Positions 46,062 to 55,001 of a DNA stretch of 64,000 nucleotides are shown piece by piece; the first letter of the stretch is position 1, and each line of letters starts with the position of its first letter. The stretch is from the NCBI RefSeq assembly GCF_019061185.1, contig NZ_JAHQZU010000002.1, positions 186,001 through 250,000 on the forward strand, given 5' to 3'. The DNA comes from Paracoccus sp. Z118 (GTDB lineage: Bacteria; Pseudomonadota; Alphaproteobacteria; Rhodobacterales; Rhodobacteraceae). Below the pieces are notes generated by a model. It saw nothing but the letters and a program-made list of their open reading frames with translations, searched no databases and was not told the DNA's origin. A program made the position numbers and the translations under genes.

Positions 46062-46386
46062 CGGCCGCTTCCCGGCGGCGCAGGCGCGGGCGGCGCGGGG
46101 CGGTGTCCGCGACCATGCTGCGCTGAAGCGCCCAATAGGCGCGCTCGGCCTTGGCCCGCTCGATCTCGGCCGCAAGCTCGCGCGTGGCGGCGGTCGCCTC
46201 GGCTCTGGCGGCCGCCATCCCGGCTTCCAGCCGGCCGATCTCGGCGGTCATCACGGCGATCGCGCCGCCGAGCCCGGTTTCCAGATCATTGAGCCGACGC
46301 AGCCGGCGCGAGAGCAGCAGGCAGAACGCCGCCAGCCCCCCCGCCGACACGCACAGCGCAAGTTGCAGCATCAGGGGCAGCGTCAT
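46054..46386 (-). CDS. Membrane-anchored coiled-coil protein of the fliL operon
   Basis: A 110-residue protein: one N-terminal helix in the membrane (MLQLALCVSAGGLAAFCLLL), then a basic turn (SRRLRRLNDLE) and a long Ala/Glu coiled coil, ending in a basic tail (RRPRLRRREAADA). Equivalent small genes sit between fliL and motA in other Rhodobacteraceae; function unknown. The start overlaps the fliL stop as ATGA. Confidence 0.7.
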   Translation of the reverse strand: MTLPLMLQLALCVSAGGLAAFCLLLSRRLRRLNDLETGLGGAIAVMTAEIGRLEAGMAAARAEATAATRELAAEIERAKAERAYWALQRSMVADTAPRRPRLRRREAADA

Positions 46387-46859
46387 TGGATTCGGAACTC
46401 CGTGATGAGCAGGTCGCGCACCGCATCCTCGCCCAGCACGAAGCGGGCGCGTGTGGCGAGTTCGGCGCGGATGATTTCAAGGATGCCGCGGCGGTCAAAA
46501 GCGGCGGGATCGATTTCCGACAGGAAGCCGGTGAAGGCGTCGGTCACGCGCGGCACCAGCAGCTTCGCGTTGCCCAGATGCGCCGGATCGACATCGAGCA
46601 GCGCGGTCAGCACCAAGCTGCGCCCGCCGGCCCCCGGCAGGGTCAGGACGATCCGCGGCACGTCGAGGAAGGCGACCTCGGGCGCGGCAACCGCCGGCGG
46701 CTCGGGCGCGCCGTGAAGCAGCGACGCGGGTGACCACAGCCCCGTCCATGTGGTGCCGAAGCCCGCCGCCAGCGCGATGACCGGCAGCAGCACCGGGATC
46801 AGCCGCTTCAGCAGCGGCCTGCGCGGCGCGGCGAGAGTGTCTGCGGTGATGTCGGCCAT
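46383..46859 (-). CDS. fliL: Flagellar basal body-associated protein FliL
   Basis: A 158-residue single-pass protein: cytoplasmic head with basic residues (RRPLLKRL), one membrane helix (IPVLLPVIALAAGFGTTW) and a periplasmic stomatin-like domain with VAFLDVPRIVLTLPG and LLVPRVTDAFTGFLS. FliL rings the stator and supports torque. First gene of the leftward operon, diverging from fliF over 108 bases. Confidence 0.85.
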   Translation of the reverse strand: MADITADTLAAPRRPLLKRLIPVLLPVIALAAGFGTTWTGLWSPASLLHGAPEPPAVAAPEVAFLDVPRIVLTLPGAGGRSLVLTALLDVDPAHLGNAKLLVPRVTDAFTGFLSEIDPAAFDRRGILEIIRAELATRARFVLGEDAVRDLLITEFRIQ

Positions 46860-46967
46860 CGTGATTCTCCGTCCTGCAGGGGGATCATTAGCAGGGCGGG
46901 GCTAACGCATTCTTAATCGCCGCCGTGCCATGACGCTTTCACGGGAATCGGATTCGGGAGCGGTTGC

Positions 46968-48521
46968 ATGCAGAAGCTGCAGGACTACTGGAACGCGCGC
47001 AGCGGGCAGCAGCGGATGACGCTGATTGCCGCCTTCGCGCTGACCTTCCTCGCCGTGGCCGCCTTCGCCTTCGCCTCGAACAGGACCGAGATGGCGCTGC
47101 TTTACGGCGGGCTGGACGGGGCGCAGTCGGGCTCGATCATGGCCGAGGTGGAAAAATCCGGCGTCGCCTATCAGGTGCGGGGCGATTCGATCTGGGTGGA
47201 TGCCGGCCAACGGGACCAGCTGCGGATGACGCTGGCGGGGCTGGGCCTGCCGAGCGCGGGCGGCGCGGGATACGAGATCCTCGACGGCATGTCCGGCTTC
47301 GGCACCACCTCGCAGATGTTCGACGCCGCCTACTGGCGCGCGAAGGAGGGCGAGCTGGCACGCACGATCCTCGCGCTGCCGAATGTCAAGGCGGCGCGGG
47401 TCCATCTCGCCGTTCCGACCGGGCGCGGCTACCGGCGCGAGGCGGCGGGCACCGCATCGGTCACGCTCACGACCAGCGGCGCGGCGGTGGACCGCACGCA
47501 GGCGCAGGCGCTGCGATTCCTGATCGCCTCGGGCGTGCCGGGCATGACGCCGGAGCGTGTCACCGTGATCGACAGCGCGCGGGGCGTGGTTTCCAGCGGC
47601 GACGAGATGGCTGGTGCCGACCGCGAGGCCGAACTCAAGCGCAACGTCGAGCGGTTGCTCGAATCCCATGTCGGCCCCGGCAACGCCATCGTGGAGCTGA
47701 ACATCGCGCTGCAGACCGAAGCCGAGCAGCTCACCGAGCAGCGATTTGACCCGACCCAGCGGGCGCTGATCTCGCAGGAAAGCGAGGAGACGACGGACCA
47801 GTCCACGAACCAGTCAGGCGGCCCTGTGACGGCTTCGTCGAACCTGCCGGAAGGAACCGGCGATCAGGACGACCAGAGCCGCGCCAACAGCTCGGAAACC
47901 CGGCAGCGCTCGAACTACGAAGTCAGCCGGATCACCCGCGAGGTCGTCAGCCAGCCCGGCGCGACCCGCCGCCTGACCGTCGCCGTTCTGGTCAACGGCG
48001 TGCCCCAGACCGTCGCCGGGGGCGAGGTGACGCTGGTCCCGCGCCCGGAGGCCGAGATCGAGACGCTGCGGGAACTCGTCGCCTCGGCGGTCGGCTTCGA
48101 CGAGGGCCGGGGCGACGTGGTCACGGTCAAGTCGCTGCCTTTTGCGGCGTTGGGGGAGGATGGAACGCTGGCCCGGCGCGGCGGGCTGGTGGACCGGCTG
48201 GAGCCGAACGGGCTGATCCGGCTCGCGCTGATCGGGCTGTTCGCGCTGCTCATCGCCGCCCTTGTCCTGCGCCCCGTGCTGCGCGCCCGCGCCCAGGGCG
48301 CGGCGGCCCCGCTGCTGGACGGCTCGGGCCCGGCCCTGCCCGCACCCGATCTGCCCGAGATCCCCGCGCTCGCGGCGCTGTCGATGGCCGAACCTGAATA
48401 CGAGTTCCCGTCCTTGCCCGCCGCCGATCCGGTTGCCCGTCTGCGCGAGCTGATGCGCGAGCGCCAGCAGGACAGCCTGCGGATCCTCTCGGGCTGGATC
48501 GACGAGAAGGAGAAGGCGTGA
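46968..48521 (+). CDS. fliF: Flagellar MS-ring protein FliF
   Basis: A 517-residue membrane protein that builds the MS ring and houses the export gate. The first membrane helix is at residues about 18-37, followed by ring-building motifs (MALLYGGL, GFGTTSQMFDAAYWRAKEGELARTI split as in the family). A second helix (LIRLALIGLFALLIAALVLRP) precedes the cytoplasmic FliG-binding tail. The length is at the short end of normal. The sequence is intact. Confidence 0.95.
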   Translation: MQKLQDYWNARSGQQRMTLIAAFALTFLAVAAFAFASNRTEMALLYGGLDGAQSGSIMAEVEKSGVAYQVRGDSIWVDAGQRDQLRMTLAGLGLPSAGGAGYEILDGMSGFGTTSQMFDAAYWRAKEGELARTILALPNVKAARVHLAVPTGRGYRREAAGTASVTLTTSGAAVDRTQAQALRFLIASGVPGMTPERVTVIDSARGVVSSGDEMAGADREAELKRNVERLLESHVGPGNAIVELNIALQTEAEQLTEQRFDPTQRALISQESEETTDQSTNQSGGPVTASSNLPEGTGDQDDQSRANSSETRQRSNYEVSRITREVVSQPGATRRLTVAVLVNGVPQTVAGGEVTLVPRPEAEIETLRELVASAVGFDEGRGDVVTVKSLPFAALGEDGTLARRGGLVDRLEPNGLIRLALIGLFALLIAALVLRPVLRARAQGAAAPLLDGSGPALPAPDLPEIPALAALSMAEPEYEFPSLPAADPVARLRELMRERQQDSLRILSGWIDEKEKA

Positions 48522-49084
48522 TGGCCGCCGCGATTCTCAGGCTGCAATCCTTCGACCAGCCGCTGCCGCTGCCCGAAGCCATGTTCACCCAGGCCGACCT
48601 CGACGCCGCGCACGAGCGGGGCGCATCGGCCGGGGCGGCGCAGGCCCATGATGCGCAGTTGGCGGAGATCATCAGCCGGCTTTCTGCATTGGCGGCGACC
48701 ATCCGCGAGGCCGCGGACCGGCGCGCGGCCGTTCAGGCCGAGGTCATCGCCGCGCTCGCGCCGATGCTGCTGGCCTTCGCCGACGGGGCGCTGCCGATCC
48801 TTGCCCAGTGCCGGCTGGAAGCCGCGTTGCGCCAGGAACTGCAGCGGCTCGCGGACACCGCGACGCCGCTCGCTGCCCGGCTGTGCTGCGGGCCTGACCA
48901 GAGCGCCACGCTGCAGCAATGCCTGAGCGATCTGCCGGACGCCACGTTTGAGCTCGACCCCACCGGGCCGGAGGGGACGGTCGAACTGGCCGTCGCGGGC
49001 GGGCGCATCACCTTCGACCGGGCGGCGCTGGCGGAATCGTTCCGCGCGCTGCTGATGGAAATCCTTGACGGAGCACCGCAATGA
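48521..49084 (+). CDS. FliH-like flagellar export regulator
   Basis: A 187-residue soluble protein. It has an N-terminal helical region with a FliH-like stretch (FTQADLDAAHERGASAGAAQ) and a C-terminal alpha/beta part (GTVELAVAGGRITFDRAALAE) resembling the FliH/YscL end that binds the FliI ATPase. Its place between fliF and fliN fits. The ATG at 48521 overlaps the fliF stop (TGATG) behind AGGAGAAGG; a GTG at 48518 is the alternative. No fliI is in the window. Confidence 0.6.
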   Translation: MAAAILRLQSFDQPLPLPEAMFTQADLDAAHERGASAGAAQAHDAQLAEIISRLSALAATIREAADRRAAVQAEVIAALAPMLLAFADGALPILAQCRLEAALRQELQRLADTATPLAARLCCGPDQSATLQQCLSDLPDATFELDPTGPEGTVELAVAGGRITFDRAALAESFRALLMEILDGAPQ

Positions 49085-49335
49085 CCGACATCGCCTCGCT
49101 GATCGCCACCGACCATATCCAGGTCGAGATCGAAATCCGGTTGGGCCGCACGCGGCTGACGGTCGCCGAACTGTCGCGCCTGCGCCCCGGCGACGTGCTG
49201 GCGCTGGATCAGGACATCTCGGACGGGGTGGAGATCTGCATCGGCGACAAGGTCATCGCCCGCGGCGAGCTGGTGGACGACGCCGGCAGCGAGGGGCGGC
49301 TTTCCGTCCGCATCCTGTCCGCGGGCGAGGCATGA
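49081..49335 (+). CDS. fliN: Flagellar motor switch protein FliN
   Basis: An 84-residue protein forming the SpoA domain of the C ring: VEIEIRLGRTRLTVAELSRL, RPGDVLALDQDISDGVEICI and KVIARGELV are the expected motifs. FliN sets rotation direction with FliM and FliG and anchors FliH. It lacks the N-terminal extension of E. coli FliN, as is common in alphaproteobacteria. Its start and stop overlap both neighbours by 4 bases. Confidence 0.9.
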   Translation: MTDIASLIATDHIQVEIEIRLGRTRLTVAELSRLRPGDVLALDQDISDGVEICIGDKVIARGELVDDAGSEGRLSVRILSAGEA

Positions 49336-50063
49336 TACGCCCGCCGGTCGCCGCCGCCCTCGCCGTCGCCCTGCTGCTGCCGCAGGCGGCGGGGGCGCAG
49401 GGGCTGGACCAGATCGCCCAGTCGGCCGCTGGCGGGCTTGGCGACAATGCGGTCCTGATCTTCCTCGGATTGACGATCCTGGCGCTGGCGCCCGGCTTCG
49501 CCATCATGATCACCTGCTTTCCCTTCGTGGTCACGGTGCTGTCGATCCTGCGCCAGTCGATCGGGCTTCAGCAGTCGCCGCCCAACATGCTGATCGTCAG
49601 CCTCGCGCTGTTTCTGACCTGGTTCGTCATGGACCCGGTGCTGCGCGAGGCGTGGACCGTTGCCGGCGCGCCGTTGCAGCAGGGCGTGATCTCGCTCCCC
49701 GAGGCGTTCGAGCGCGGGATCGAGCCGTTCCGCGCCTTCATGTCCGCCCGCACGAATCCCGACACCCTCGCCGCGCTGGTCGAGGTCGCACCCGCGCCGC
49801 CAGAGCCTGCGGCCGAACCGGCGCTGTCCGTGCTGGTGCCGTCCTTCATGCTGTCGGAGATCCAGCGCGCGTTCGAGATCGGCTTCCTCGTCGCGCTGCC
49901 ATTCCTGATCATCGACCTGGTGGTCTCGGCGGTGCTGATGTCGATGGGGATGATGATGGTGCCGCCGGCGATTGTGGCGCTGCCGTTCAAGCTGGCGTTC
50001 TTTGTCGTCGTGGACGGCTGGGGCCTGATCGCCGCCGCGCTGGTGCGCGGCTATCAGGTCTGA
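49332..50063 (+). CDS. fliP: Flagellar export gate protein FliP
   Basis: A 243-residue precursor with an N-terminal signal sequence (AALAVALLLPQAAGAQG) and four membrane helices. Signatures are MITCFPFVVTVLSILRQSIG, QSPPNMLIVSLALFLT and LVPSFMLSEIQRAFEIGF with IDLVVSAVLMSMGMMMVPP. It forms the pore with FliQ and FliR. ATG 49332 overlaps the fliN stop as ATGA. Last flagellar gene of this operon. Confidence 0.95.
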   Translation: MIRPPVAAALAVALLLPQAAGAQGLDQIAQSAAGGLGDNAVLIFLGLTILALAPGFAIMITCFPFVVTVLSILRQSIGLQQSPPNMLIVSLALFLTWFVMDPVLREAWTVAGAPLQQGVISLPEAFERGIEPFRAFMSARTNPDTLAALVEVAPAPPEPAAEPALSVLVPSFMLSEIQRAFEIGFLVALPFLIIDLVVSAVLMSMGMMMVPPAIVALPFKLAFFVVVDGWGLIAAALVRGYQV

Positions 50064-50073
50064 GCGGCCGGGC

Positions 50074-50484
50074 TCAGCTGGCGGCCGCCAGTGGCACCGC
50101 CGCGATCACGACGAAGGCCTGCGCCCAGGGGTGGTCGTCGGTCAGCGTCACATGCACGACCGCGCTGTGCCCCGGCGGGGTCATCGCCGCCATCCGCTCG
50201 GCCGCCCAGCCGGACAGGTGCATCTGCGGCTGCCCGCTGCCCAGATTGCTGACCGCCATGTCGCGCCACGCGATTCCCATGGCGAGGCCCGTTCCCAGCG
50301 CCTTGCTGCACGCCTCCTTCGCCGCCCATCGCTTGGCGAGCGTCGCCGCCTCGTTGGCGCGGCGGGCGGCGCGGGCAAGCTCGTCCTCGGTGAAGACCCG
50401 GTTGCGGAAACGGTCGCCGAACCGCTCCAGCACGCCGGCGATGCGGTCGATGTTGCAGAGGTCTGTGCCGATGCCGAGGATCAT
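50074..50484 (-). CDS. acpS: Holo-[acyl-carrier-protein] synthase
   Basis: A 136-residue phosphopantetheinyl transferase that activates acyl carrier protein using CoA. The Mg-binding residues lie in [12 protein letters not shown] (Asp8) and [16 protein letters not shown] (Glu), and the start MILGIGTD is conserved. The length is normal. Its start overlaps the unknown membrane gene stop as ATGA, and it converges with fliP. Confidence 0.94.
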   Translation of the reverse strand: MILGIGTDLCNIDRIAGVLERFGDRFRNRVFTEDELARAARRANEAATLAKRWAAKEACSKALGTGLAMGIAWRDMAVSNLGSGQPQMHLSGWAAERMAAMTPPGHSAVVHVTLTDDHPWAQAFVVIAAVPLAAAS

Positions 50485-51290
50485 GGGGCGGCCGCTGCTT
50501 CGGGATCAACACCGAAAACCCAATCCACCAGACCGGCCAGGTAGCCGATGGTAGCGGTATAGGTCGCCGACATAGAGACGTTGGGCAGTCCGCCATAAAG
50601 CTCGCGTGCGCCGTCCCATGCCGCACCAGGGCTGGACCTGATGCTAGCCCACAACTCGGCCCGGGTCGGCACCTTCAACCCGCAGATATCGTCGTCGGTC
50701 ATCGGGTTCTCCGGGTTGAAGGCTGCGTCAAGCTCGCGCATTTCTCCCATCAACGTGCAGGCGTCGGACAGTTCCCATGCGGTTGCCGCGACGATGACGC
50801 CCACGCCGATGACGGGCAATGCCTCGCCGGCCATGCTGGCAAGGTTCCGTGAGGTCGCAATCGTCGTGCGGCGCGAGACGCGGGCCGCGGTGTCCTTGAC
50901 TGCATCCCGCCCCGCCATGCGGGTGCCCCGATAGGTGACCTGACTTTCCGCCATCTCACGCGCCAGCTTAAACTGTGCGGCGCGGCTGTCGGCAAGTTCC
51001 CGGGCCAGATTGTCGGGGCGACTTGTGGCGGCGCGACGCTGGGCCGCCTCGGCCGCTGCGCGTCTTTCGATCCGGGCGAGTTCATCCGCCTGCCGCGTAT
51101 GCAGCGAGCGGAGCCCTGTCGCCGACTCGACCACGCCCGACACAGCGGCGAAGATTGCCGGAACCATCGTCATGGCAATGCTAAGCGCCAGCGAACTGGC
51201 CATCAGTAGCAGCATCAGGACGGACCAGAGGCCCCCGAGCGTCCGCAGCACCAGCCTGATCGTGCGCCGGGCCCCGCGCAGGCCTACCAC
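50481..51290 (-). CDS. Conserved membrane protein of unknown function between pdxJ and acpS
   Basis: A 269-residue protein I do not recognise by function. A basic N-terminus ([11 protein letters not shown]) precedes a helix ([20 protein letters not shown]). A coiled coil follows at about residues 65-125, then a short motif [21 protein letters not shown] second hydrophobic segment ([20 protein letters not shown]) leads to a C-terminal domain with two Cys ([17 protein letters not shown]). Similar proteins occur elsewhere in Rhodobacteraceae (from memory). It lies 19 bases after pdxJ and overlaps acpS, so it is in their operon. Confidence 0.75.
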   Translation of the reverse strand: MVGLRGARRTIRLVLRTLGGLWSVLMLLLMASSLALSIAMTMVPAIFAAVSGVVESATGLRSLHTRQADELARIERRAAAEAAQRRAATSRPDNLARELADSRAAQFKLAREMAESQVTYRGTRMAGRDAVKDTAARVSRRTTIATSRNLASMAGEALPVIGVGVIVAATAWELSDACTLMGEMRELDAAFNPENPMTDDDICGLKVPTRAELWASIRSSPGAAWDGARELYGGLPNVSMSATYTATIGYLAGLVDWVFGVDPEAAAAP

Positions 51291-51309
51291 CGCCGGCCTT
51301 CCTGCGGGA

Positions 51310-52056
51310 TCAACTGCCAGTCCCCCGCCGCGCCAGTTCCATGCAGCGCCGCATCTCGCGGATCGCGGGGCCGAGGCCGGTGAAGATCGATTCCGAGATC
51401 AGGAAATGGCCGATGTTCAGTTCGGCCAGTTCGGGGATCGCGGCGATGGGGCCGACCGTGTCGAAGGTCAGGCCGTGGCCGGCGTGAACCTCTAGCCCCA
51501 GCGAGGCGGCGAGCCGGGCGCCGTCCGCAAGCCCGGCGAGTTCGGCGTCGCGCGCGGCGTGGCGGCCTTCGGTGTCGAGGTCGCAATAGCTGCCGGTGTG
51601 CAGCTCGACCACGGCGGCGCCGATCCGGGCGGCGGCGTCGATCTGGCGCGGGTCGTGGCCGATGAACAGCGACACCCGGCTGCCCGCCTCGCGCAGGGGC
51701 GCGATGAAGTCGGCGAGCCGCGATTCGTCCGCCACGATGTCGAGCCCGCCCTCGGTCGTCCGCTCCTCGCGCTTTTCGGGGACGATGCAGACGGCGTGCG
51801 GGCGGTGGCGCAGGGCGATCGCCTGCATCTCGGCGGTGGCCGCCATTTCAAAGTTCAGCGGCACGCGCAGCGCCTCGGCCAGCCGGGCGATGTCGTCATC
51901 GGAAATATGGCGGCGATCCTCGCGCAGATGGGCGGTGATGCCGTCGGCGCCCGCCTCTTCGGCCAGCAGGGCGGCGCGCAGCGGGTCGGGCCAAGGCGAG
52001 CCGCGGGCATTCCGCACCGTCGCCACATGATCGATGTTCACGCCCAGCCGCAGCAT
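51310..52056 (-). CDS. pdxJ: Pyridoxine 5'-phosphate synthase
   Basis: A 248-residue TIM-barrel enzyme that condenses 1-deoxyxylulose-5-phosphate with 3-amino-2-oxopropyl phosphate, the last ring-closing step of vitamin B6 synthesis. Motifs: [16 protein letters not shown] at the start, [42 protein letters not shown] and [16 protein letters not shown] 52056 begins the conserved sequence. First gene of pdxJ-unknown-acpS. Confidence 0.96.
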   Translation of the reverse strand: MLRLGVNIDHVATVRNARGSPWPDPLRAALLAEEAGADGITAHLREDRRHISDDDIARLAEALRVPLNFEMAATAEMQAIALRHRPHAVCIVPEKREERTTEGGLDIVADESRLADFIAPLREAGSRVSLFIGHDPRQIDAAARIGAAVVELHTGSYCDLDTEGRHAARDAELAGLADGARLAASLGLEVHAGHGLTFDTVGPIAAIPELAELNIGHFLISESIFTGLGPAIREMRRCMELARRGTGS

Positions 52057-52090
52057 TGCACCCTCGTCCTTCTGCCTCTCGCGCGACAGG

Positions 52091-52933
52091 TTAGCGCGGC
52101 GCGGCGGGGGAAGGTAGGGTCCGCGTGGCCACCACCCACCAGCCCGGATGCGCGGCGGCGATCGCGGCGGCCGCCGCCTGCGCCGCCGTCTCACCTTCGA
52201 AAATACCGAAGCAGGTCGCCCCCGAGCCAGACATTCGGACAAGCCGCGCGCCCGCCGCCTCAAGCGCCGACAGCGCCTCGGCCACCGCAGGGGCAAGCCG
52301 GATCGCGGCGGGCTGGAGATCGTTGCGGGTGCCGGCCAGCCATTCGGTCAGCCCGGCGGCATCCGCGACATGCGGCGGCTCGGGCATGGGCGGGTTGTCG
52401 CGGCGATCCAGCGCGTTGAACACGGCGGGCGTGGACAGGGCGACGCGCGGGTTGACCAGCACGAGATCCAGCGCAGGCAGGCCGGGCAGCGGGTCGATCA
52501 CCTCGCCCACGCCGCGCATCCGCGCGGGAATCCCGGCAAGGCAGACGGGCACGTCCGCGCCCAGCGCCTCGGGGCGCGTCGGGCGGCGTCCCAAAGCGCG
52601 CAGGACCGCCGCGGCGTCCGCCGAGCCGCCGCCGATCCCCGAGGCCACAGGCAGCGCCTTGTGCAGCGTGATCGCACACTCCGCACCGACGCTGCGGGCG
52701 GCCCGCAGGCAGAGGTTGTCGCCATCCACCGGCAGATCAGCGGCGAACGGGCCCGTGACCGTCAGCGACTGCGGACCGGGCGCGACCGTCACCCGGTCGC
52801 CGAGTTCGGTGAAGACGACCAGCGAATCGAGCAGGTGATACCCGTCTGCCCGTTGGCCTGTGACATGCAGGGCGAGGTTGATCTTGGCAGGGGCGGGTTC
52901 GCTGCGGGCAGCGTCGTGGGACGCGGCGGTCAC
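52091..52933 (-). CDS. ispE: 4-diphosphocytidyl-2-C-methyl-D-erythritol kinase
   Basis: A 280-residue GHMP kinase of the MEP isoprenoid pathway. Substrate motif [20 protein letters not shown] lies near the start, ATP loop [17 protein letters not shown] in the middle, and the third motif is [12 protein letters not shown]. The start is probably GTG at 52933 ([19 protein letters not shown]), as no ATG lies between an upstream stretch without homology and the conserved region. It follows the TPR gene on the same strand. Confidence 0.92.
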   Translation of the reverse strand: MTAASHDAARSEPAPAKINLALHVTGQRADGYHLLDSLVVFTELGDRVTVAPGPQSLTVTGPFAADLPVDGDNLCLRAARSVGAECAITLHKALPVASGIGGGSADAAAVLRALGRRPTRPEALGADVPVCLAGIPARMRGVGEVIDPLPGLPALDLVLVNPRVALSTPAVFNALDRRDNPPMPEPPHVADAAGLTEWLAGTRNDLQPAAIRLAPAVAEALSALEAAGARLVRMSGSGATCFGIFEGETAAQAAAAAIAAAHPGWWVVATRTLPSPAAPR

Positions 52934-53027
52934 AGGGCGGCTCGCCCCGGTCGGGGGCGGCCGGGCCGGAAACCCGTGCCCCGCCCCGGCAGCAAACCCG
53001 ATCCGGGCCCCGTTGGAGCTTCGGCGA

Positions 53028-54896
53028 TCACGGCCGTGGGGCGGGTTGATCGCCGTCGTCCGGCGCGGCGGCATCGTCTTCGGGTTCGGCCGCTGCGTCG
53101 TCGGACTCCGCCGGCTCCTCGGGCAGCCCGAACCCGTCGGGCAGTTGGCCGCCGTTCGCCTCCTCGGCGGCCAGAACATCGTCAAGCCCGACATTCAGCT
53201 TGGCGCGGATGCGGTCCGGGTCGGTGTCGGTGTCTTCCTCGGTCCAGAGGCTCAGGGCCCGCCGCCACTGGACGTCGGCCTCGCGCTCGCGGCCGGCCAT
53301 CCAGTAGACGTCGCCCAGATGGTCGTTGACCAGGCTGTCGTCGGACATCACGGCGACGGCCCGCTCCATCGGCGCGACCGCATCGTCGTAGCGGCCCAGC
53401 CGGTAATAGGCCCAGCCGAGCGAATCGAGGATGTAGCCGTCATCCGGGCGAAGTTCGACCGCGCGCTCGATCAGCTCCAGCGCCTCGTCGAGGTTGACGT
53501 TCCGGTCCACCCAGGAATAGCCGAGATAGTTCAGGATCGCGGCATGGTCGGGCTGCATTTCCAGCGCCGCCCTCATGTCGGCGTCCGAGCGCTCATACTG
53601 GCGCGAGCGTTCCAGCGCGATCCCGCGGGCGTAGAGCGCGAACCACGGCGCTTGCGAATCGGGCTCCTGCGACAGCAGCTCGACGGCGCGGTCATAGGCG
53701 ACCACTGCCTCTGCCCATTTGTCCTGCGCCCGCAGCAGATCGCCCAGCGCGGTCCAGGCCGGGGCGAGGTCGGGGCGGGCGTCGGTCAGCGCACGGGCGG
53801 CGGCTTCGGCGTCGGTCATCCGCTCGGCCCCGACGAGGGCGTCGATGCGGGCAAGCTCGGCCACCGGGCGCACCTCGCCGGACTCGCGCAGGGCGTCGAA
53901 CTCCTGCCCCGCCAGGTCGAACTGGCCCACCGATTGCAGAAGCTGGGCCGAGATCAGCCGCGCCTCGCCCAGATCGGGGGCGATGTGGCTGGCCAGCCGC
54001 GCGTGGATCAGGGCCAGCGGGTCCGGCTCCTCACCCGTCGAAAGGGCGCCGGCGAAGGTCAGGAACACCTGCGCGATCCCGTCGGCGGGCGAGCGGATGG
54101 CGGTGAAGGGCAGCGTCTCGCCCGCCTCCAGACGGGCGCGCTGATCCTGCAGCAGCGGTTCGGCTTCGACGAAGCCGAGCCCGTCGATCAGTTCGATCGC
54201 CTCGCCGTTCCGGTCGAGTTGCGAGAGCACCTGCACCCGCGCCATGATTCCCAGCAGATGCGCGCTGGCGCCGGGCTTCGCCATGGCGGCGTCCGCGCCC
54301 TCGAAGTCGCCCACGCTCGCCAGCGCCAAGCCGAGATGATACTGCGCCATCGCCGCCGCGCCGGGGCTGGTTTCAAGTTGCCCGAAGGCCGCGATGGCAT
54401 CGCCCGCCCGGCCCGCGCCCAGAAGCGCCCATGCGCGGATCATGTCGTCGAGCAATGCGCCGCCGGGGCCGTTCGCGTCCGGCTGCGGCTCGCCCAGCAT
54501 TTCCAGCAGGTCATCCCAGCGCTGCTGCCGGGCAAGGTCGGCGCGCAGCACGACCCCGGCGAGCGGGGTCGGGTTTCCCTGCTCGGTCAGATCCTGCGAC
54601 ACCTCGACCGCGCGGGGCACCTGCCCCGCCGAGACGAGCGCGATCAGCAGGCTGTCCTGCAGCACGGGATCGGTGGGATCGTGCGCCAGCGTCTCCGCAT
54701 ACCAGCGGGCGGCCTCGACGAAGTCGTTCTCCATCGCGGCGGCGCGGGCGGCGAGATAGGGACCAGCCGAGCCGCGCAGCATCGGCGCGGGCGGGGCCTC
54801 CGCCCCCATCGCGGCCGGCGAGGCGTCAGTCTGCGCGGCAAGCGGCAGCGGCGCGAGGAGCAGTGCCGCCAGCACCAGTGAGTGCAAGGATGTCAT
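53028..54896 (-). CDS. Exported TPR-repeat protein
   Basis: A 622-residue protein with a signal peptide ([16 protein letters not shown]) and tetratricopeptide repeats over most of its length. The best units are [42 protein letters not shown] and [20 protein letters not shown] style (residues about 440-550), typical of periplasmic TPR proteins beside ispE. The C-terminal tail is Asp/Glu/Pro-rich. TPRs mediate protein contacts; partner unknown. It lies in the order etfQO, TPR, ispE seen across Rhodobacteraceae. Confidence 0.88.
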   Translation of the reverse strand: MTSLHSLVLAALLLAPLPLAAQTDASPAAMGAEAPPAPMLRGSAGPYLAARAAAMENDFVEAARWYAETLAHDPTDPVLQDSLLIALVSAGQVPRAVEVSQDLTEQGNPTPLAGVVLRADLARQQRWDDLLEMLGEPQPDANGPGGALLDDMIRAWALLGAGRAGDAIAAFGQLETSPGAAAMAQYHLGLALASVGDFEGADAAMAKPGASAHLLGIMARVQVLSQLDRNGEAIELIDGLGFVEAEPLLQDQRARLEAGETLPFTAIRSPADGIAQVFLTFAGALSTGEEPDPLALIHARLASHIAPDLGEARLISAQLLQSVGQFDLAGQEFDALRESGEVRPVAELARIDALVGAERMTDAEAAARALTDARPDLAPAWTALGDLLRAQDKWAEAVVAYDRAVELLSQEPDSQAPWFALYARGIALERSRQYERSDADMRAALEMQPDHAAILNYLGYSWVDRNVNLDEALELIERAVELRPDDGYILDSLGWAYYRLGRYDDAVAPMERAVAVMSDDSLVNDHLGDVYWMAGREREADVQWRRALSLWTEEDTDTDPDRIRAKLNVGLDDVLAAEEANGGQLPDGFGLPEEPAESDDAAAEPEDDAAAPDDGDQPAPRP

Positions 54897-55001
54897 GTCG
54901 CGCGTCCGGCCGGTTTCGGGGCTATCGATCTGTCGGCGGACCCTAGCGGGCCCGCGGGGGCGGGGCAACGTCCCGCGCCGTGCCCGGCCTTCCGCCGCCG
55001 A

